In this document: one piece after another, positions 1 through 13,444 of the stretch | Layout: every line of letters starts with the position of its first letter | Numbering within the stretch: the first letter of the stretch is position 1 | Assembly: GCF_958298935.1 (NCBI RefSeq) | Contig: NC_084921.1 | Location: forward strand, 41,325,001-41,389,000 | Length of the DNA: 64,000 nt | Source: Phragmites australis | Lineage: Eukaryota; Streptophyta; Magnoliopsida; Poales; Poaceae | Direction: 5' to 3' | The notes under the pieces: generated by a model | What the model was told of the DNA's origin: nothing | Databases searched by the model: none | What the model saw: the letters and a program-made list of their open reading frames with translations, nothing else | Translations under genes and position numbers: made by a program

Positions 1-3000
1 TATTATATATCGATATATGAAGAGGGGCCCCTCGGTTTTAGGGGCCCAGGGCGGTCGCCCTGCTTGACCCCCTCAGGGCCAGTCCTGCCTCGGATCCACA
101 TGCATACTCAGTGCACAGTGATACAGGCTCACTTTTCGGTCCGCATATTTGCCCAACTCCAGCTACAGCCCATATCCCTGTAGCTTTGAAAAAGTAATTT
201 GCTGATTCCATTAGAGCTGGTTCGTGACAACTGCTATCGGCAAATCTGACAGGCACAGAAATACAATTTATAATATCGATTCTATTGAAGATGGCCTAAC
301 GGTATAAGGCAGAGACAATACTATAGGGAGAAATCGCAGGAGGTTATTCTAGGCAGCCAGTGCTGCTACTATTTGTATCGTGTTCATATATCTATCTATA
401 TACTAATCCTGAAAGAAATCGGAGGCCTCACAGCCCTCCACCCGTCTCTTCGTGACAGGTGTTCCGCACTATATGGTTTCTATTGCCTCCTGTGTCCATA
501 GCCCTAGGATCTCGCGTAGGACACATTTGCCTTCTTCATTTTTTTTGTTCTTCAGTGGATTTTTTCATCTTTTCCATTTTTATATATGGGAGTAGCTAGC
601 TGTATGCTGGCAGATTTGACTCATCCAAATCTGTGGAATTTTGAGCTATTAGATGGGTTTGGTGGCTGGGATCAGAAGCCCAGCGTACATCTAAGCCTGC
701 ATAGCCCCTTCTTCATTCCCACCCGCCGCCTCCCGATCCATACCTCGCCTCAGCTCCTCCCTGACCCACGCGTTGTGTCCGATGCAGGTGTGACCTGCCC
801 TCCTTCGTCGCCACTGCTTCTCCTCCCCACGCTCCCTCGTCGCCACCAGCGGTGCCCCCAATGCTGGAACCACCACCCTCAACCGCTACCACCGCTAACC
901 ACTACAACCACGACACCCTCGCCGCCATCCCCGCCCAACCGTTGGTCCTCCGCCGCCCACGGCCAGCGGCACGCCCGTCGCCTCACCGCCCTGCCCTCGT
1001 GGCCGCCTCCACCATCGGGTCGGCGACCTCCCCAGGGCTTCCCTCTAAATCCAAGGACCACAAATCCCCCCGAATCCCGAAACCCTAAACCCAGTACCTA
1101 ACCCTAACCCTAGCCATCGCCAGAGAAGACGAGCTCACCAGAGCAGTCACGAGGAAGAAGGCAGTGTGAATCTTGGCGTGGATAGTACAGTAAAAAAAAT
1201 TCTATGAATTTCTACCCCATTTTTCAATCGACAGATAAATAGTGTTGTCCTTTATTATTATTATTTTTAGAACAAACGTATAGATTCTTTTGTAATCCGC
1301 TTCCACTTATCAAGTGTTCAACTCTTATGACATATCTCGAATGCTCCAACAAGTGCCATCCATCTACATTACTATATTGACAGTTTTGTCTTTTTTTCTT
1401 CTTCAGCGGAATGATATTACATTAATAGGACATACATATCTCATGCTTACACACCGTCCCTATATGCTAGCTGTTCAGAAACGAGCAATATCTTTTGGTT
1501 GGTGATTAGATAACTTAGCTGCACCATTAAGCAGCTCCTGAACGTTTGCATGACATGAGCCAAAGAAGACGATACAGCAACACGATTTCAGTATTTTATA
1601 CTGCCTACCTTATATTTTGATGTGTTGCTAATTGCATTTGATTTCACATGCATGTATTCTTTGGAGGAGCAACTTGTATTCTCCTTCGATGCATGCATAG
1701 CTTGTGCACCAAATTAACACACGATAGGATCGTGCTTCACGCATGGTGTGACACTTGTAGACTAGGGCAATTATTTGCTCTGAGTTGTAGAATGTCAGCT
1801 ATCTAACAAGATTTTGATAGTGACCAAATCAAATTAGTTTCCCCAGCACAAGTTATAAGGCAAACAAATGGTAATGTTCGTACTTTTTATATTCTTGTTT
1901 TTTTTTTTGTTGCAATTTTGCACATGAAGCATAGGATATAATCGGTGGACATGTTTTTTGCTTGTTTATTTTTCGTACATGTAGAATGATGGTTTAAGTG
2001 TGCTAGTAGCCTAACTGCCTGACACCTTGTTCCTTGTACACGTGTTAAGACTGATAGAGATGGTCTTCTAGATGATTCTTAGCACCTTAGTTTTCTAGGA
2101 GTTAATTAGCAGAAGATTAGTATTTTGAGAAGTTAGCAACCAAATTAATCGATGATCATATCCATGCATGGGCATAGGCAAGGACAGTCAGTACACCAAC
2201 CTTAATTTTGAAAGCAGTTACCTTGTTATTTCAGTAATCTACAGAAAAAATATGGAGAACAACTAAAGCACGAGCATGGACTGAGCCAAATCAGATGCAG
2301 CTGCTGTTTGAAACAACTAGGAAACATATGAAACAAAGGTATGCTGGTTAAAAACTTTCGAACTGACATATATTTGACATAATTAGCACCTTAATTATGT
2401 ATGCTGCCTGCCTTCAACTAGACCAACGTGTTAAATATTTGCAACCTGTCCTACTTTTCGCAGAAAAAAATGGCGACGTGCTTGTAGGACCATGTACATT
2501 AAAATATAGCAACAAGCATTATTTTGGAACGGAAAACTATTATTTTCGGATGATGTCGTCCCGAGCAGTTGAAGTGTCACACATTATTCCCTGCACAGTT
2601 GCAGAAAAAATAATCGTTATTTAGAGTCTAACATTTCTTTTAACGCCAACGTTCATCACCCCAGACATACATTGTATGTCCCGTGCGATGAGATTGAACC
2701 TCAAGTAATTAGGTGATGAGAAGTGTATCTTGATCAATGTTCTAATAAGATATATATAAAACTGTACGTGTATAAATTGAACTATAGAAAATCGCAATGC
2801 ACTGGATTGGACCCTATATGTCCAAACACATTTCGCATGCATTCAGATGATTAAGTGCAGGGCTCACTTGTGATCACTGTGAATATAATCAACATGAACT
2901 TAATAACCTTATCAATGAAATAAGCTGCATCGACCAATTGAGTTAGTTCTTGCCGTCATATGCGATGAGCTCAACAGTATTGTTCGTACGCATTGGATCA

Positions 3001-4039
3001 ACGGGTTGGTATAATTGTTTACGGTCCTTAAGGTTGTTAGTGGTTACCTACCAATTTGCTTGCGACGTTACCATTACTTAATCTACTACACTTACGTATA
3101 TATGTATCTATAGTCCGATCATTGTAGACCGAAGTTACTGATGACGTAGATGTGTTGTCTTGATGCCTTTTACTTGAAAAGAAAAGTGCCTCTCTGAAGA
3201 TACAGAGGTACCTACGTTAACTCTCTGAAAATGTTAGTAAAATAGCAGAAGGAAAGAGTAAGAACAGTCCTTATTTCGTATGAACAGTAGGAAAAGTTAG
3301 GAAAGAGTAAGACGGAAGACTTTCAAGCAGTGCTGAAATTCTAAAACTGTTTTCTAGACCTCTGAAGAGAAGAACACCATGTTAACAATGCACTCTGGAC
3401 ACATTCATACATAGTTAATAGCCGCTACTGAAATAATCTAATTTGTTGGACTTGGGCCTCATCTAAAATATGCAGGGTAAGCCTGTATCGTGGTTGTTGC
3501 AAAGTACTTATCGAGTAGGTTTGCTGAGTCTATAGAATAGAAGAGTATCTCTGCGCTGATCAGATCACACAAGCAAGCGCGCCTGTGGACATTTTTGTCG
3601 CTTGACCAAGCGCACACATATGAGTTACTATATATCATTCAGTTGCGTTTCGAACTCTTATAAGCTTGATATATATACAATTCACTTGATGTATGAAACG
3701 GGGTACAATAGTTCTCAGGATCATGCGTTTCATCCCTGTTAAAAGTTCAGGGTAATACATGTCCTGAATCATAAAAAAGTCTCACAAAACACACAGCGAC
3801 AAGCTTAGTGGTTGAACTTTTCTCGTCTAGTTTTCTTGGCATGCAGATGTAGACGCGCTTGGTCAAGTCGTTCAGTGCTGTCGCGCGGGCGATATAATCC
3901 CGGGAGACGCGGCTAAACCTCGCCAATTCCGCTCTCTGCTCCCTCTACTTCCTCTGCATTCTGCTGCTGCTTCCTCCCGATCTTCCTGTACATATAGTCG
4001 TTGCACCTCCGTCACACACTCCCGGCCCTTTCAGGCTTC
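1..4039. other. Intergenic DNA upstream of the MYB gene
   Basis: No convincing coding exon is visible. Bases 690-1130 are markedly C-rich and end in several AACCCTA-type telomere-like units (about 1080-1112). They look like the 5' leader or first exon of a lost gene, or a captured fragment, but no protein family is recognisable. The rest is AT-rich. A short inverted pair, CGCTTGACCAAGCG near 3599 and CGCTTGGTCAAG near 3856, contains TTGACC, the core of WRKY-binding W-boxes, about 280-540 bp before the MYB start codon. Confidence 0.5.
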
Positions 4040-4046
4040 TATATAT
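4040..4046 (+). promoter_or_regulatory. Probable TATA box of the MYB gene
   Basis: TATATAT lies 92 bp before the start codon, which leaves room for a short 5' UTR. The DNA between them is GC-rich and has no upstream ATG in good context. Confidence 0.55.
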
Positions 4047-4137
4047 CCAGTAGGCAGCTCGTGCCGATCGGTGCAGGTGCAGGTGCAGTTAGCAGAACGG
4101 CACGCAGCTAATCAGCTAGGGAGCTGACGAGCTAGCG

Positions 4138-5446
4138 ATGGGGCGGTCGCCGTGCTGCGACAAGGCGAGAGTGAAGCGGGGCCCGTGGTCGCAGGAGGAG
4201 GACGCCATCCTCAAGAGCTTCGTGGAGAGGTTCGGCAATGCCGGCAGCTGGATCGCTCTGCCCCAGAAAGCAGGTGCGTACTGATCGATCAAGAACTACT
4301 CAACTTGCTTCCTTTTTTTCAGTCTTTTTCGCCGTGCAGTATCACTTTCCGTGTAAGTGCAAACCTCCGTGTGGTTGGTGGCGCACAGTGGTCAAAGGGT
4401 TCCGTTGGTCCGTCCGGGTTTTTTTTTTATCCGGTCTGGTGGAATGTTTCGGAACGTAGTAGTATTGTACTGTCTCTGTCTAGCTATATATAGCTAGGTT
4501 AACATGTAGTTTAATTGACGCTCGCGTATTCAAGCTAATGATCAGCTAGGTTAATGTACCTTTTGCTTGTCTCGTCACTTCGTCAGGGCTTAAACGATGC
4601 GGTAAGAGCTGCCGCCTGCGCTGGCTCAACTACCTCGGCCCGGAGCTCCGGCACGGCGGCTTCACCGACGAGGAAGACAACCTCATCCTGTCCCTCTACG
4701 GCGAAATCGGAAGCAAGTACGCGTGCATGAATTGCATGATCGACTAAGCAAAAACCATGCATGGTTAACTGCATCTGCATGCTTCATGTGTACTGATTAC
4801 TGACCAGTGACGCTTTTGCTTGGCCTTGGCGCGGACACACAGGTGGTCGGTGATCGCGTCCAGGCTCCCCGGACGGACGGACAACGACGTCAAGAATTAC
4901 TGGAACACCAAGCTCAAGAAGAGGTACATGGCGATCACAAGAGAAGAAAGGCAGCCATCGCCGCCGCCACCTCCTAGCGGTGATGGCAGCATCGCCGTCG
5001 CCGACAGCCAATCCCAAGACGATGAACCCCCTCCTCCGCCACCGACACCTCCTGCCCTCGCTAATCTCGGCACAGCCGTCGCCGAGGACGATGAGCTCCT
5101 GCTCAAGTCGGAGCAGCTGTACGCCGAGCTCATGGGCCTCATCGAGCAGCAGTCAACGTCGACGACTGGACCGTCGACCAGGGACAGGGAGTCGCTCACG
5201 GCGACGTCTTCATCGTCGTCGGGAACAAGTCCGACAGTTAGCCGCTCAGGTAGCTGCAGCATGTGGGGCATGGACGTGCAGGACACAACACTGCTGTCCG
5301 AGTCCAGCACCGGCAGCAGCCTGTTCGACGCTTACGGTGGCGATGACGCGTTCGGTGCGGCTCTGCCCGCGTACTCCTTCCTAGACCTGCTGGCCGCGTC
5401 TTACGACGAGGTTGCCGCAGTGGCGCATGAGTTGCTGTACTACTAG
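4138..5446 (+). CDS. R2R3-MYB transcription factor, RAX/MYB36-like (subgroup 14)
   Basis: This is a nuclear DNA-binding transcription factor. Exons are 4138-4273, 4587-4716 and 4843-5446; introns begin GT and end AG, and the frame closes to 289 aa. The start MGRSPCCDK is the canonical R2R3-MYB N-terminus. Repeat R2 has Trp17, Trp38 and Trp58; R3 has Phe71, Trp90 and Trp109. [19 protein letters not shown] (about 97-115) is the usual end of R3. The intron positions (after GA in KAG-LKRCGK, and inside the GSK-WSV codon) are standard for the family. The R3 start [27 protein letters not shown] fits the RAX/MYB36/MYB68/MYB84 group, which acts in axillary meristem and root endodermis development; the exact orthologue cannot be told by eye. 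The C-terminal part is low-complexity Pro-, Ser- and Asp/Glu-rich, typical of an activation region. An 8.2-kb CACTA element starts 33 bp after the stop codon. Confidence 0.93.
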
Positions 5447-5663
5447 TACTAGGCATTGACTTGGTCAACTTGATGTTGTCACTACCACGATCTGGAATTT
5501 TCTGAGAGTGAATCCCGGCTAAGAAAATACCCATAACCGCCATGAAAATGTATCTAGTCGGTGAACCGTAATCAAATCCTCTCATGAATGCGCTGACAGA
5601 AAAAAAAATCATTTACTGTGGTGGTGAACCATAAAAAAAAAATGACTCCTAACGGTGTTACTT

Positions 5664-5985
5664 GGAGGTGGCTGCCAAGGAAATTAGAATCTAGACAGGT
5701 GTCCACAGTCATATTTGTGATGGCACATGACAAGAAACGTAGACAAAGATTATTTTCTTGGCTGGATGGACTGCCAAGTTAATTCAATTTCCTTGGCGGT
5801 ATATTCCCCCCAAGGAAATGATAGAACTACCAAAAAATGTTTTTTCCTTGGTGTCACAGCACCCCAAGAAAATTCACATATGCCTATTTCCTTGGCTGCT
5901 TTGCACCGCCAAGGGGACAATGATGCTGCCAAAAAAATTGTTAACCATGCCCAAATTCAATGGCCAAGGAAATGAATCATGCCGC
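5664..5985. repeat. Left subterminal repeats of the CACTA element
   Basis: At least nine short copies of CCAAGGAAAT, CCAAGAAAAT or their complement (TTTCCTTGG, TTCTTGGC) occur in both orientations. In CACTA elements such repeats are binding sites for the element's own DNA-binding protein. Confidence 0.75.
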
Positions 5986-6317
5986 TAGGAATTTAAACGG
6001 GAACAAACATATTTGCTTCTAGGCGCTATATGGGCACATACATTTATCTCATTGAGGAATACACAAACATATATCACATTCAAGGTTAAAGATCCATGAA
6101 TGCATCACAATTAACCATGACTTAAATCACAAGTCAATAGATGTCTATTTGCGCATATAACAGTAAACAACCTATATAGTAAGTCCCATGCATAGTCACT
6201 ACCAAAAAGGACAACCATCAATTCAGTTCTAAACATAAGCTTACTACTAGTACCACAAGTGTTACATGGGTTTTGTTTGAACAAAAGAGACCAAAATAAG
6301 TCCAAAGATTGTGCCAC

Positions 6318-7603
6318 CACAACTATAGAACATGCCATAAGAAGCGTCATATCAGTGTTGGTTATGCAAAAATTGCCATTGAAGACGTATCAGTGTCGGT
6401 TGTTAAACTCCCACGCGCGAACAATGGCTGAGACGCTAAGAATCGGCACTGATAAGGACTATCAGTACCGGTTTCATATACAACCGACACTGATAAAATC
6501 GGACCCAAAATATTTATGAATTTGAGTGTTGGCTCGTCCAGCTCGAGTCCACCTCTCCCTCGCTACCTTATCTCTTCACGGGATCACAGGCACACGCGCA
6601 ACTCTCATCGATCCCCCTCCCTCTCTCTATCATACCTCTTCCTCCTCTCCTCCATCTCTCTCAGTTGCTCCCCGCCTGAGCTGCTCCTCGACGTGGTACG
6701 GCCCCATCAGTAGCAGCGCCACCTCCTTCAGCGGACCGTCAGGAAGTGGCACAAGGCACTAGTGCTCCTTCAGCGGGCCAGTCAAAGAAGGAGATGGGAT
6801 GCCAGATCTGAGCTCGTCGTCCAAGGGGTGGTCAATCATGCTGGTCCCAAGTAGCAGCCAAGCTCGCCAACCCTCGAGGCCTGGCCTCACTACCCAGATC
6901 TGAGATTGCAGGCCTCCAAGCTCGTCGGCCACTTGAGCACCATGCCAACCCTGAGCGATGGCAGATCTCGTTGTCCCCAAGCACAGCGCCAGCCTCGAGC
7001 TCTTTTGCCGCTATGCTACCCCAAGCTCGGTGGACTTGCTGTTCTTGCTGTTGTATCACTTCGATTCTTGCCGTTGTATCACTTTGGTTCTTGGTGTAGT
7101 ACTTATGTTGTTATCACTTCGGTTCTTGTTGTTTGCCCATTTTCTCACTTGATGCAACACATATTACATAGCAATTTACCATTCTTCAGTGGCTCCGTGT
7201 GGGTCACCATGACGCGATGTGAGTGCCCCTTCTATTGCCTAATGTGATGGTGGTTCATAGATTTGGGTGGTTGAAGTCTTGACTTGGTGCAAATTGTTTG
7301 ATGTGGCCAGCGCTGCTCAAGGGCAAGGCGTAGTTGCAGAAGGGGCGGACGACGGCAGTGGCTACGACAAGGCAGCAGCCGAGCTAGCTCTTTCGAGCCG
7401 GCTCAGCTCGTTTATTTTTTGGCTCGGAACCTTTTTCCGTGCCGGTTGGAGGCATGAACCGGCACTGAAAAGAACTTTCAATGCCGATTCTAGACCCGAC
7501 ACTGATAGTCACTGACTATCAGTGTCAAGTAAAGAGTGCCAACTGAAAAACCGGTATTGAAATCGTTTTTCAACCGGCACTCTTATGCTTTTCTGTAGTA
7601 GTG
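6318..7603. mobile_element. Nested non-autonomous CACTA element, 1.3 kb
   Basis: The right end, read in reverse, starts CACTACTACAGAAAAGC and continues ATAAGAG. The left end starts CACAACTATAGAACATGCC and continues ATAAGA, a degenerate match. Subterminal repeats built on CAGTGCCGGTT/AACCGGCACTG occur in both orientations at each side (6350-6500 and 7430-7590). The flanking triplets CAC and CGC could be a mutated 3-bp target duplication. The interior (6520-7300) has no transposase; its GC-rich stretch may be captured host DNA, but I recognise no gene in it. It sits inside the 8.2-kb CACTA element and has a different repeat family. Confidence 0.65.
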
Positions 7604-8524
7604 CGCTTTCATTCCGAGCCAAGGCATCAATAGGCGTTTGCTTTGGGTTCTCTTGTGGCACTTCCATTTTTAGCCATGTTGAGCTCTTTGCTGCCTGAGC
7701 CACCATCAACATCATTGTAGTCATTGTGTTCATTGTCCATGTCATCGCAACGGTCGTCATCTCCATCTGTGTCACCAGCAACACTGTCAGTGGTGTGCAT
7801 ATAATCCGATCCAAAGGTTGTGTGCGATGGTGATCCAGTTCCCTACAAGGAACATATATTTGCTAAAATGAACTCTGAAACCAACATATTTTGCATAACA
7901 TGAGCTAGCCATAAAAAAAATCAGAGGTGAACATGCAAGATGTGAGTTAGCAACAAATGTAGAGATGACATGTATGGTTTGAACAGAGAAGGAAGGGGAA
8001 AATCAGTGATATCATTTATGAACATGAGGTAGAAAAAATTTCCAAGACGATAGCACACAATGTATAGACATGGAAGCTAAACCAAATAAACATGCAAGTT
8101 GAACCAAATAAAAATGCATGCTGCCACTTAGATAAGGTGTAGAAACTTTTCTTCAAATTCATAGTAGGTCTACACATCTAATAGCTATAATATGAATACT
8201 ACTCTCTTAAAGCATCACATAAGTAAAGGCAAGGGCCTTTTGTCAAGCGAATTCCTTCTCTTCCACCTTACCATTACTTAAACCTATGGTTAAGCCATGT
8301 TGTAGTCAACAAGAAGCCACTTGTTCACTATTCATGCTAAATGCTATTTTCCTCACTAAGGATCCCATTTGTCTCCTTCAGTTGATCATTAGTTTGAACC
8401 ACACAACGAAAATAAGTGGAGCTTGTTGGCTTATCATTTGCATATTTAGCAGCTGCTACAACGTCTGCCTTCTTGACGGCACCATTTGCTATTGGTAAGC
8501 GACCATGGGGCAAGCCAACTCCTA

Positions 8525-8675
8525 TAGAGTACAATAACAGTTTGAGCATTCCATACATACAATAACAGTTTGAGCATTCCATAAATACAATAACATCTTG
8601 AGCATTAATTCCATAAATACAATAACAGCTTGAGCATTAATTCCATAAATACAAAAATAGCTTGAGCATTCCATT
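8525..8675. repeat. Short tandem repeat of about 28-33 bp, five copies
   Basis: Five imperfect units share the sequence ACAATAACAGTTTGAGCATT followed by CCATAAAT. The units differ by point changes and a 5-bp TTAAT insertion in some copies. They lie just downstream of the transposase remnant (its 3' side, minus strand). Confidence 0.85.
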
Positions 8676-8709
8676 AGTAGAACAACACAATAATATAAAC
8701 AAAATAAAG

Positions 8710-11700
8710 TCAAAATTCATTTGGGTCATAAGGTGCATGGTCAGCCTGACCATCGTGACCCTCTTCATCTTCTATATCTGTATCTTCTTCATCTGCATCT
8801 TCTCCATCTTCACCTTCAGTATTCAGCTTGGATAAAAAATCCAAATAGTTATGATTGGTTATCTCATCTGAATCACTTAAAGTTATATTCTCAAGCTCAA
8901 TGACAAATGTGCCTTCAAGTCCATCCTCTTGATAGAATGATTTATATTGACTCATTGGGAGGGTTTGAATCATCATTGCTATCACTTGGAGGAACATAGC
9001 TGCATGGAGCAACATGATATGAGACCCACCAATCTATTAGATTTGATCTGTCCTTACATGCATAGGGCAAATAAAAAACTTGTTTAACTTGACTTGCTAT
9101 GACAAAAGGTTCAAAAAATGAAAGCCTAGAGGAATGCTTAGTCTCCACCAACCCTAAATTTTCAGTATGCCTCGTCCCATTTGGTGTTGGATCAAACTAG
9201 AGACAATCAAATAATACCATCTCTAACTACATGCTTCCCTCCCATTTAATTTTGATGATGTCCTTAATGACACCATAATATTCTAGCTCATTGTTGTTGT
9301 CATCTATACAAGACACACTGATGCCACTATTGACCATAGTTAATCCTGATTTTGCACTCTCGTACTTCTTGGAACGGAATCTATATCCGTTCACATCATA
9401 GCACCCATATGTGGGGACTCTTCTACAAAAACCATAAGAGATTTGACATAGGGCACAATCAATGCTAGACATCTTCATGCACTGCAAACCAAAAAAAAAG
9501 TTTGTTATGTCAGTTCAAAATGTTTTTAGGTAGATTTCAGCAACATTTCTGTTCTAATCTGAAAGCTTTCACCAACATTACTTATTCTTTGAACCAATCA
9601 AATAAATTAGGCCTATGTTTCCCACGGCTAGCCTTCCACCCATTCAACCTCAAGTCATGAAGTTGCTCAGGTTTTGGTTTAACTTGGCTTTTCCATTATT
9701 CCTTCTCAAATTTTTTACGAGGACAAAACTAAGTTAGAATAGTGCCAGCAATATATTTGGAAATTAAATTAAAATTTATAAATTGTATTTGTTCGTACTT
9801 GAAGATTTTGTCCATCTCCGATATGTTTGTCAAAATTTATAAGAAAGCAACCTCATAGTCTTCTCTTGAGAGCTCACGGATATTTCAAGGGCAAGTGCAC
9901 TAGCCAGGGTATACAAAGATTTTAAGGTTGTATGAACTTTGAAAGGTAGAGTCACCATCATCATATCGAGGAATCTTGTTTCTAACCGATCGAACCTAGT
10001 GACTAAAATGTAGAGAGAGGAAATTTGTGGCCTCCTCAACTAGTTCAACCTCAACAATGCAACTCTCAACAGGAGCCTTATTTCATACTTTCTTTCTAAG
10101 CTTTTGGATTTTTCTACATAGACCAAATAAAAAATGAATTCACAAAAGAATATATTATGGAAGGAAGTATTTATATTTTTACCTCCCATATGGATAGTTC
10201 CAACAGGCTTGGACATGGCCTCCTAATCGAGCCTCATAAGGCAGATGAATAATGAGATGTTGCATAGGATTGAAGAGCTTAGGAGGAAATATCTTCTCCA
10301 ATTTACATACAAGAACAACAATTTGATCTTTTAGTGAGTATATGACATCCTTCCTCAACTCTTTGGCACATAGCTGCCTATAAAAGAAACTGAGCTCAAC
10401 CAAACATAATCATATGTTTTCTGGAAGGAATCCATGAAAAGCAACAGGGAGTAAGTGTTCCATGAAGATATGATAATCATGACTCTTTAGGCCAAATTTT
10501 TTTCTTTGCAACAAGTTGACCCCTCTCCTAATATTTGCTACATAGCCATCAGAAAACTTGAGCTCTTGAAATCATTTAAGTATTTTTATCTTGCCATTCT
10601 TATCAATGCAAAATGGGGCTCGTGGCTTGTGCCACTAGCCATTTTCCATTAACTCCAAATGCAATGATGGGCGATCGCATATCTCAGCTAGATCTTACCT
10701 CGCTTTTGCATTATCTTTAGTTTTATCAGGTATATCAAAGCATGTATTCCATATTGCTTCAGCTACATTTTTTCTCATTATGCATCACATCAAGGTTGTG
10801 TCGTAGCAACAATTTGTGGAAGTATGGGAGCTGCCAAAAGCAACTAACATGCACCCAATTGTGCAACTTACCAAAGTTTCTTGTATCTTCTATGAGTGTA
10901 TTCATTTGGGCTAGTATTTCCTCTCCTGTTAAATTCCTTGGAGCATCATCAAGCACCAATGTGTTCTTTCAAAAAGCGTTACCTTGAAATCTGAATGGAT
11001 GGTCTCTAGGTAAGGAGCACCTATGGCAGTCAAACCAACAAGCCATCTTACCATAGCGGAGCTGAAATGCCCTACTATCAAACAAGCATATTGGGCATGC
11101 AAACGTCCAATGAATGTTCCATCTAGCAAAGTTATCATAAGCAGGGAAATCATTGACTGAGCATAGATAGGCTGCTTGCATCATAAAATTTTACTTGAGT
11201 GAAGCATCCCATGTTTCAACCCTATCCCATAATCTCATAAGTTTATTAACTAAAGGTTGCATTAGAATGTTCGGGTCTTTTCCTAGGATGTTCAGGACAC
11301 CGAACTACAAGCAGCAAGGAATATATATTCTGACTTCATAATCATGCTTGGTGGAAGATTTAGTGGAGTAACAAAAACTGGCCAGCATGAGTATGGAGCT
11401 ACACCCAAACTAAAGGGAGTGAAACCATCCGTTGCAAAAGTAAGCCTCATACTTCTTGAGTCACTAGCAAAATCTGGAAAATCTGCATCGAACTGTTGCC
11501 ATGCTTCCCCGTCACATGGGTGCACCATCTTACCAAATGTGGACCACTTATGTGACCGCATAAGCTTTGTTGTCTCCTTATGTGAATAGCCTTTGTAGTC
11601 TATTAGTAATAGGAAGGTACCGTAACACTTTACGTGGGATTCTGTTCTAGCCCTCCTCATAGCGAGAGGTACCACAGATATCACACTTGTCTTCATTTTT

Positions 11701-12201
11701 ATTATCCTTGTAGTAAAGCATGCAATTGTTATGACATATATCAATTTTCACATATGGCATACAAAGACCTCTAATAATATCTTTGAATGGTAGAAGTCTT
11801 CCGTCAACTTAGATTCAGGAGGCAATGGATTAACTCTAAGTTTCTTCAAAGTGCGTAGTTGACATGTTATATTGAGATTTCAAAGATAGCAAGCGCGCAA
11901 CAACAGAGAGAGACGAGTGTGCCATGTTCCCATGAACTGATTCATCAACACTAGCAACTATCCTATAAAAAGCTTGAACAGAGGCTGTTAGCTCTTCATC
12001 AATTGCCGGTGGATGGTCATGGCCTAGGTTAGCCAGCATATCGTACATGTGATCGGTACAATCAAAACCCTCACCATGTTCTATCCATATTGTATAATTC
12101 TCCCTAAACCCGTTTTTACACAGATGCAGCTCTATATTGTACCTTTTGTGCCTTACATAATTCTGACACAAGGCATATAGACTTAATGGTACCACCTTCA
12201 A
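8710..12201 (-). pseudogene. Decayed TNP2-type CACTA transposase
   Basis: This encoded the transposase of the 8.2-kb element. Reading on the minus strand from 12201, the remnants occur in the normal family order. First is a transposase-associated N-terminal domain (12201-11836, with ENYTIWIEHGE). The TNP2/Transposase_21 core follows (11600-10760), including FATDGFTPFSLGVAPYSCWP, INDFPAY-like and ACPIC-like motifs, and LPYFHKLLLRHNLDVMH. Next is a DUF4218-like segment (10403-10179, LCKLEKIFPPKLFNPMQHL). Last is a DUF4216-like segment (9487-8942, VNGYRFRSKKYE, YYGVIKDIIKIKW, EPFVIASQVKQVFY). Many stops and frameshifts break the frame, although introns may explain some breaks. An acidic tail (9015-8710) ends the remnant. 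It cannot make an active transposase in this state. Confidence 0.85.
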
Positions 12202-12237
12202 CCAAACTAGGCATAGAGAAAACAGATCTAAGAACTA

Positions 12238-12420
12238 GTTAGTGTTTTCAATCCAATAATTAGAGGGAGCCCGCCTACGAGATCAAACAGTGTACATCCA
12301 ACCATGGTCTACCATTATTTGGCTGAACCAGTTAGCGTTTTCAATCCAATAATTAGAGGGAGCCCGCCTACGAGATCAACCAGTGTACATCCAACCATGG
12401 TCACCATTATTTGGCTCTGT
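12238..12420. repeat. Tandem duplication with a 93-bp period
   Basis: Two near-identical units beginning at 12238 and 12331 share TTTTCAATCCAATAATTAG and the following GAGGGAGCCCGCC segment. They lie at the 5' side of the transposase remnant and differ by only a few bases, so the duplication is younger than most of the decay. Confidence 0.85.
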
Positions 12421-12699
12421 ACCAAGTAACCAAACAAACTACGATAGTCAAACATGTTACATGAAAATAGAGCACTAGTAATGATCTCAACACATGCTAC
12501 AATGTAGATTTGAATATTACAGGAATCAAATAGCAAACCACATGCTCACATAGCTTAATTATTTCCTTGTTGAGTGCAGCTCTGAAATAAATAAAACTAG
12601 CTCATGTATACCAGGAACTTTACTAGATATGCACCTTGACTTGGAAATTAAAACTAATGTGACTACTGCACTAGAAAAATCAATAAATCTCCATAAAGA

Positions 12700-13440
12700 T
12701 TTGGTAAGTGCAAACTGCTAAATGGTTCATGAGTCACAGATTTAAGCAAAGCACAGACCTAAACACTAGGATAAACCACCATAAACTGAAAAAAGAGGGA
12801 AACATAAATCTTACCAATGTACTCGAGGCGGTAGGGGTGGCCTCAAACAAACGGTTCTTTAGAACAAGAGTTAGATGGATGCACCTTGTCGAAGAGGAAC
12901 ACAAACCCACTTCTAGATGGTGGGGCATGGCACAGGCAGCTCCTAGCTAGACTGGTGCAGTGTGGTACGAGAGGCTCCTCTTGGCTGCTCATCGGCTCTA
13001 CACCCGTCGGTATGGTTCCTCTCCTGCTAGTGGTGTCACGCGGTCATCTCCTCTCAGCGTCGATCGGCTCCGGCACCTCCGGCAGCTCTCTCATCGCCCA
13101 TCTGCTCAATTCCAATCTAGGGAGAACCGGCTTAGGGGAAGTGGATCTAGGGGGTGCAGCAAGGGGAGCGTGCAATGGGGTTCAGAGGCACCACCTGGGG
13201 AGCGATTGGGGGCGGCGGGGTTCGGCCAGGGAGATCAAGGTTTACGGAGGGTTGATCTGTTTTTTTACGCTCGGGCTCGATGGCGGGTTAGGTTACGGAG
13301 TCGCGCGCCGATGTGCTGCGCTTGGAAAATTATTGGCCCAATGGTGTGGAATGGAGCGCAACCAAGCAAATTACGGTGCAAACGAAAAAATGGTGGCGCA
13401 TCCGACTACGTTTCCCTGGTGGTGTGCTTCGTAGCCACAG
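12700..13440. other. GC-rich inner region of the CACTA element without a recognisable gene
   Basis: A GC-rich block at 12940-13330 has overlapping open frames on the plus strand (up to about 180 codons), but none resembles a known family. It is upstream of the minus-strand transposase and could be its leader and promoter, or a captured host fragment. Confidence 0.4.
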
Positions 13441-13444
13441 AAAA

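Noticed and set aside
690..1101. Overlapping open frames in C-rich DNA (171 and 78 codons)
   Set aside because: The translations are Pro/Thr/Ser-rich low-complexity sequence, no start or splice context is convincing, and no family is recognised.
8525..8675. Regular 28-33 bp repeats that could suggest a CRISPR-like array
   Set aside because: The units are directly adjacent and imperfect with no unique spacers, and the DNA is plant nuclear inside a transposon.
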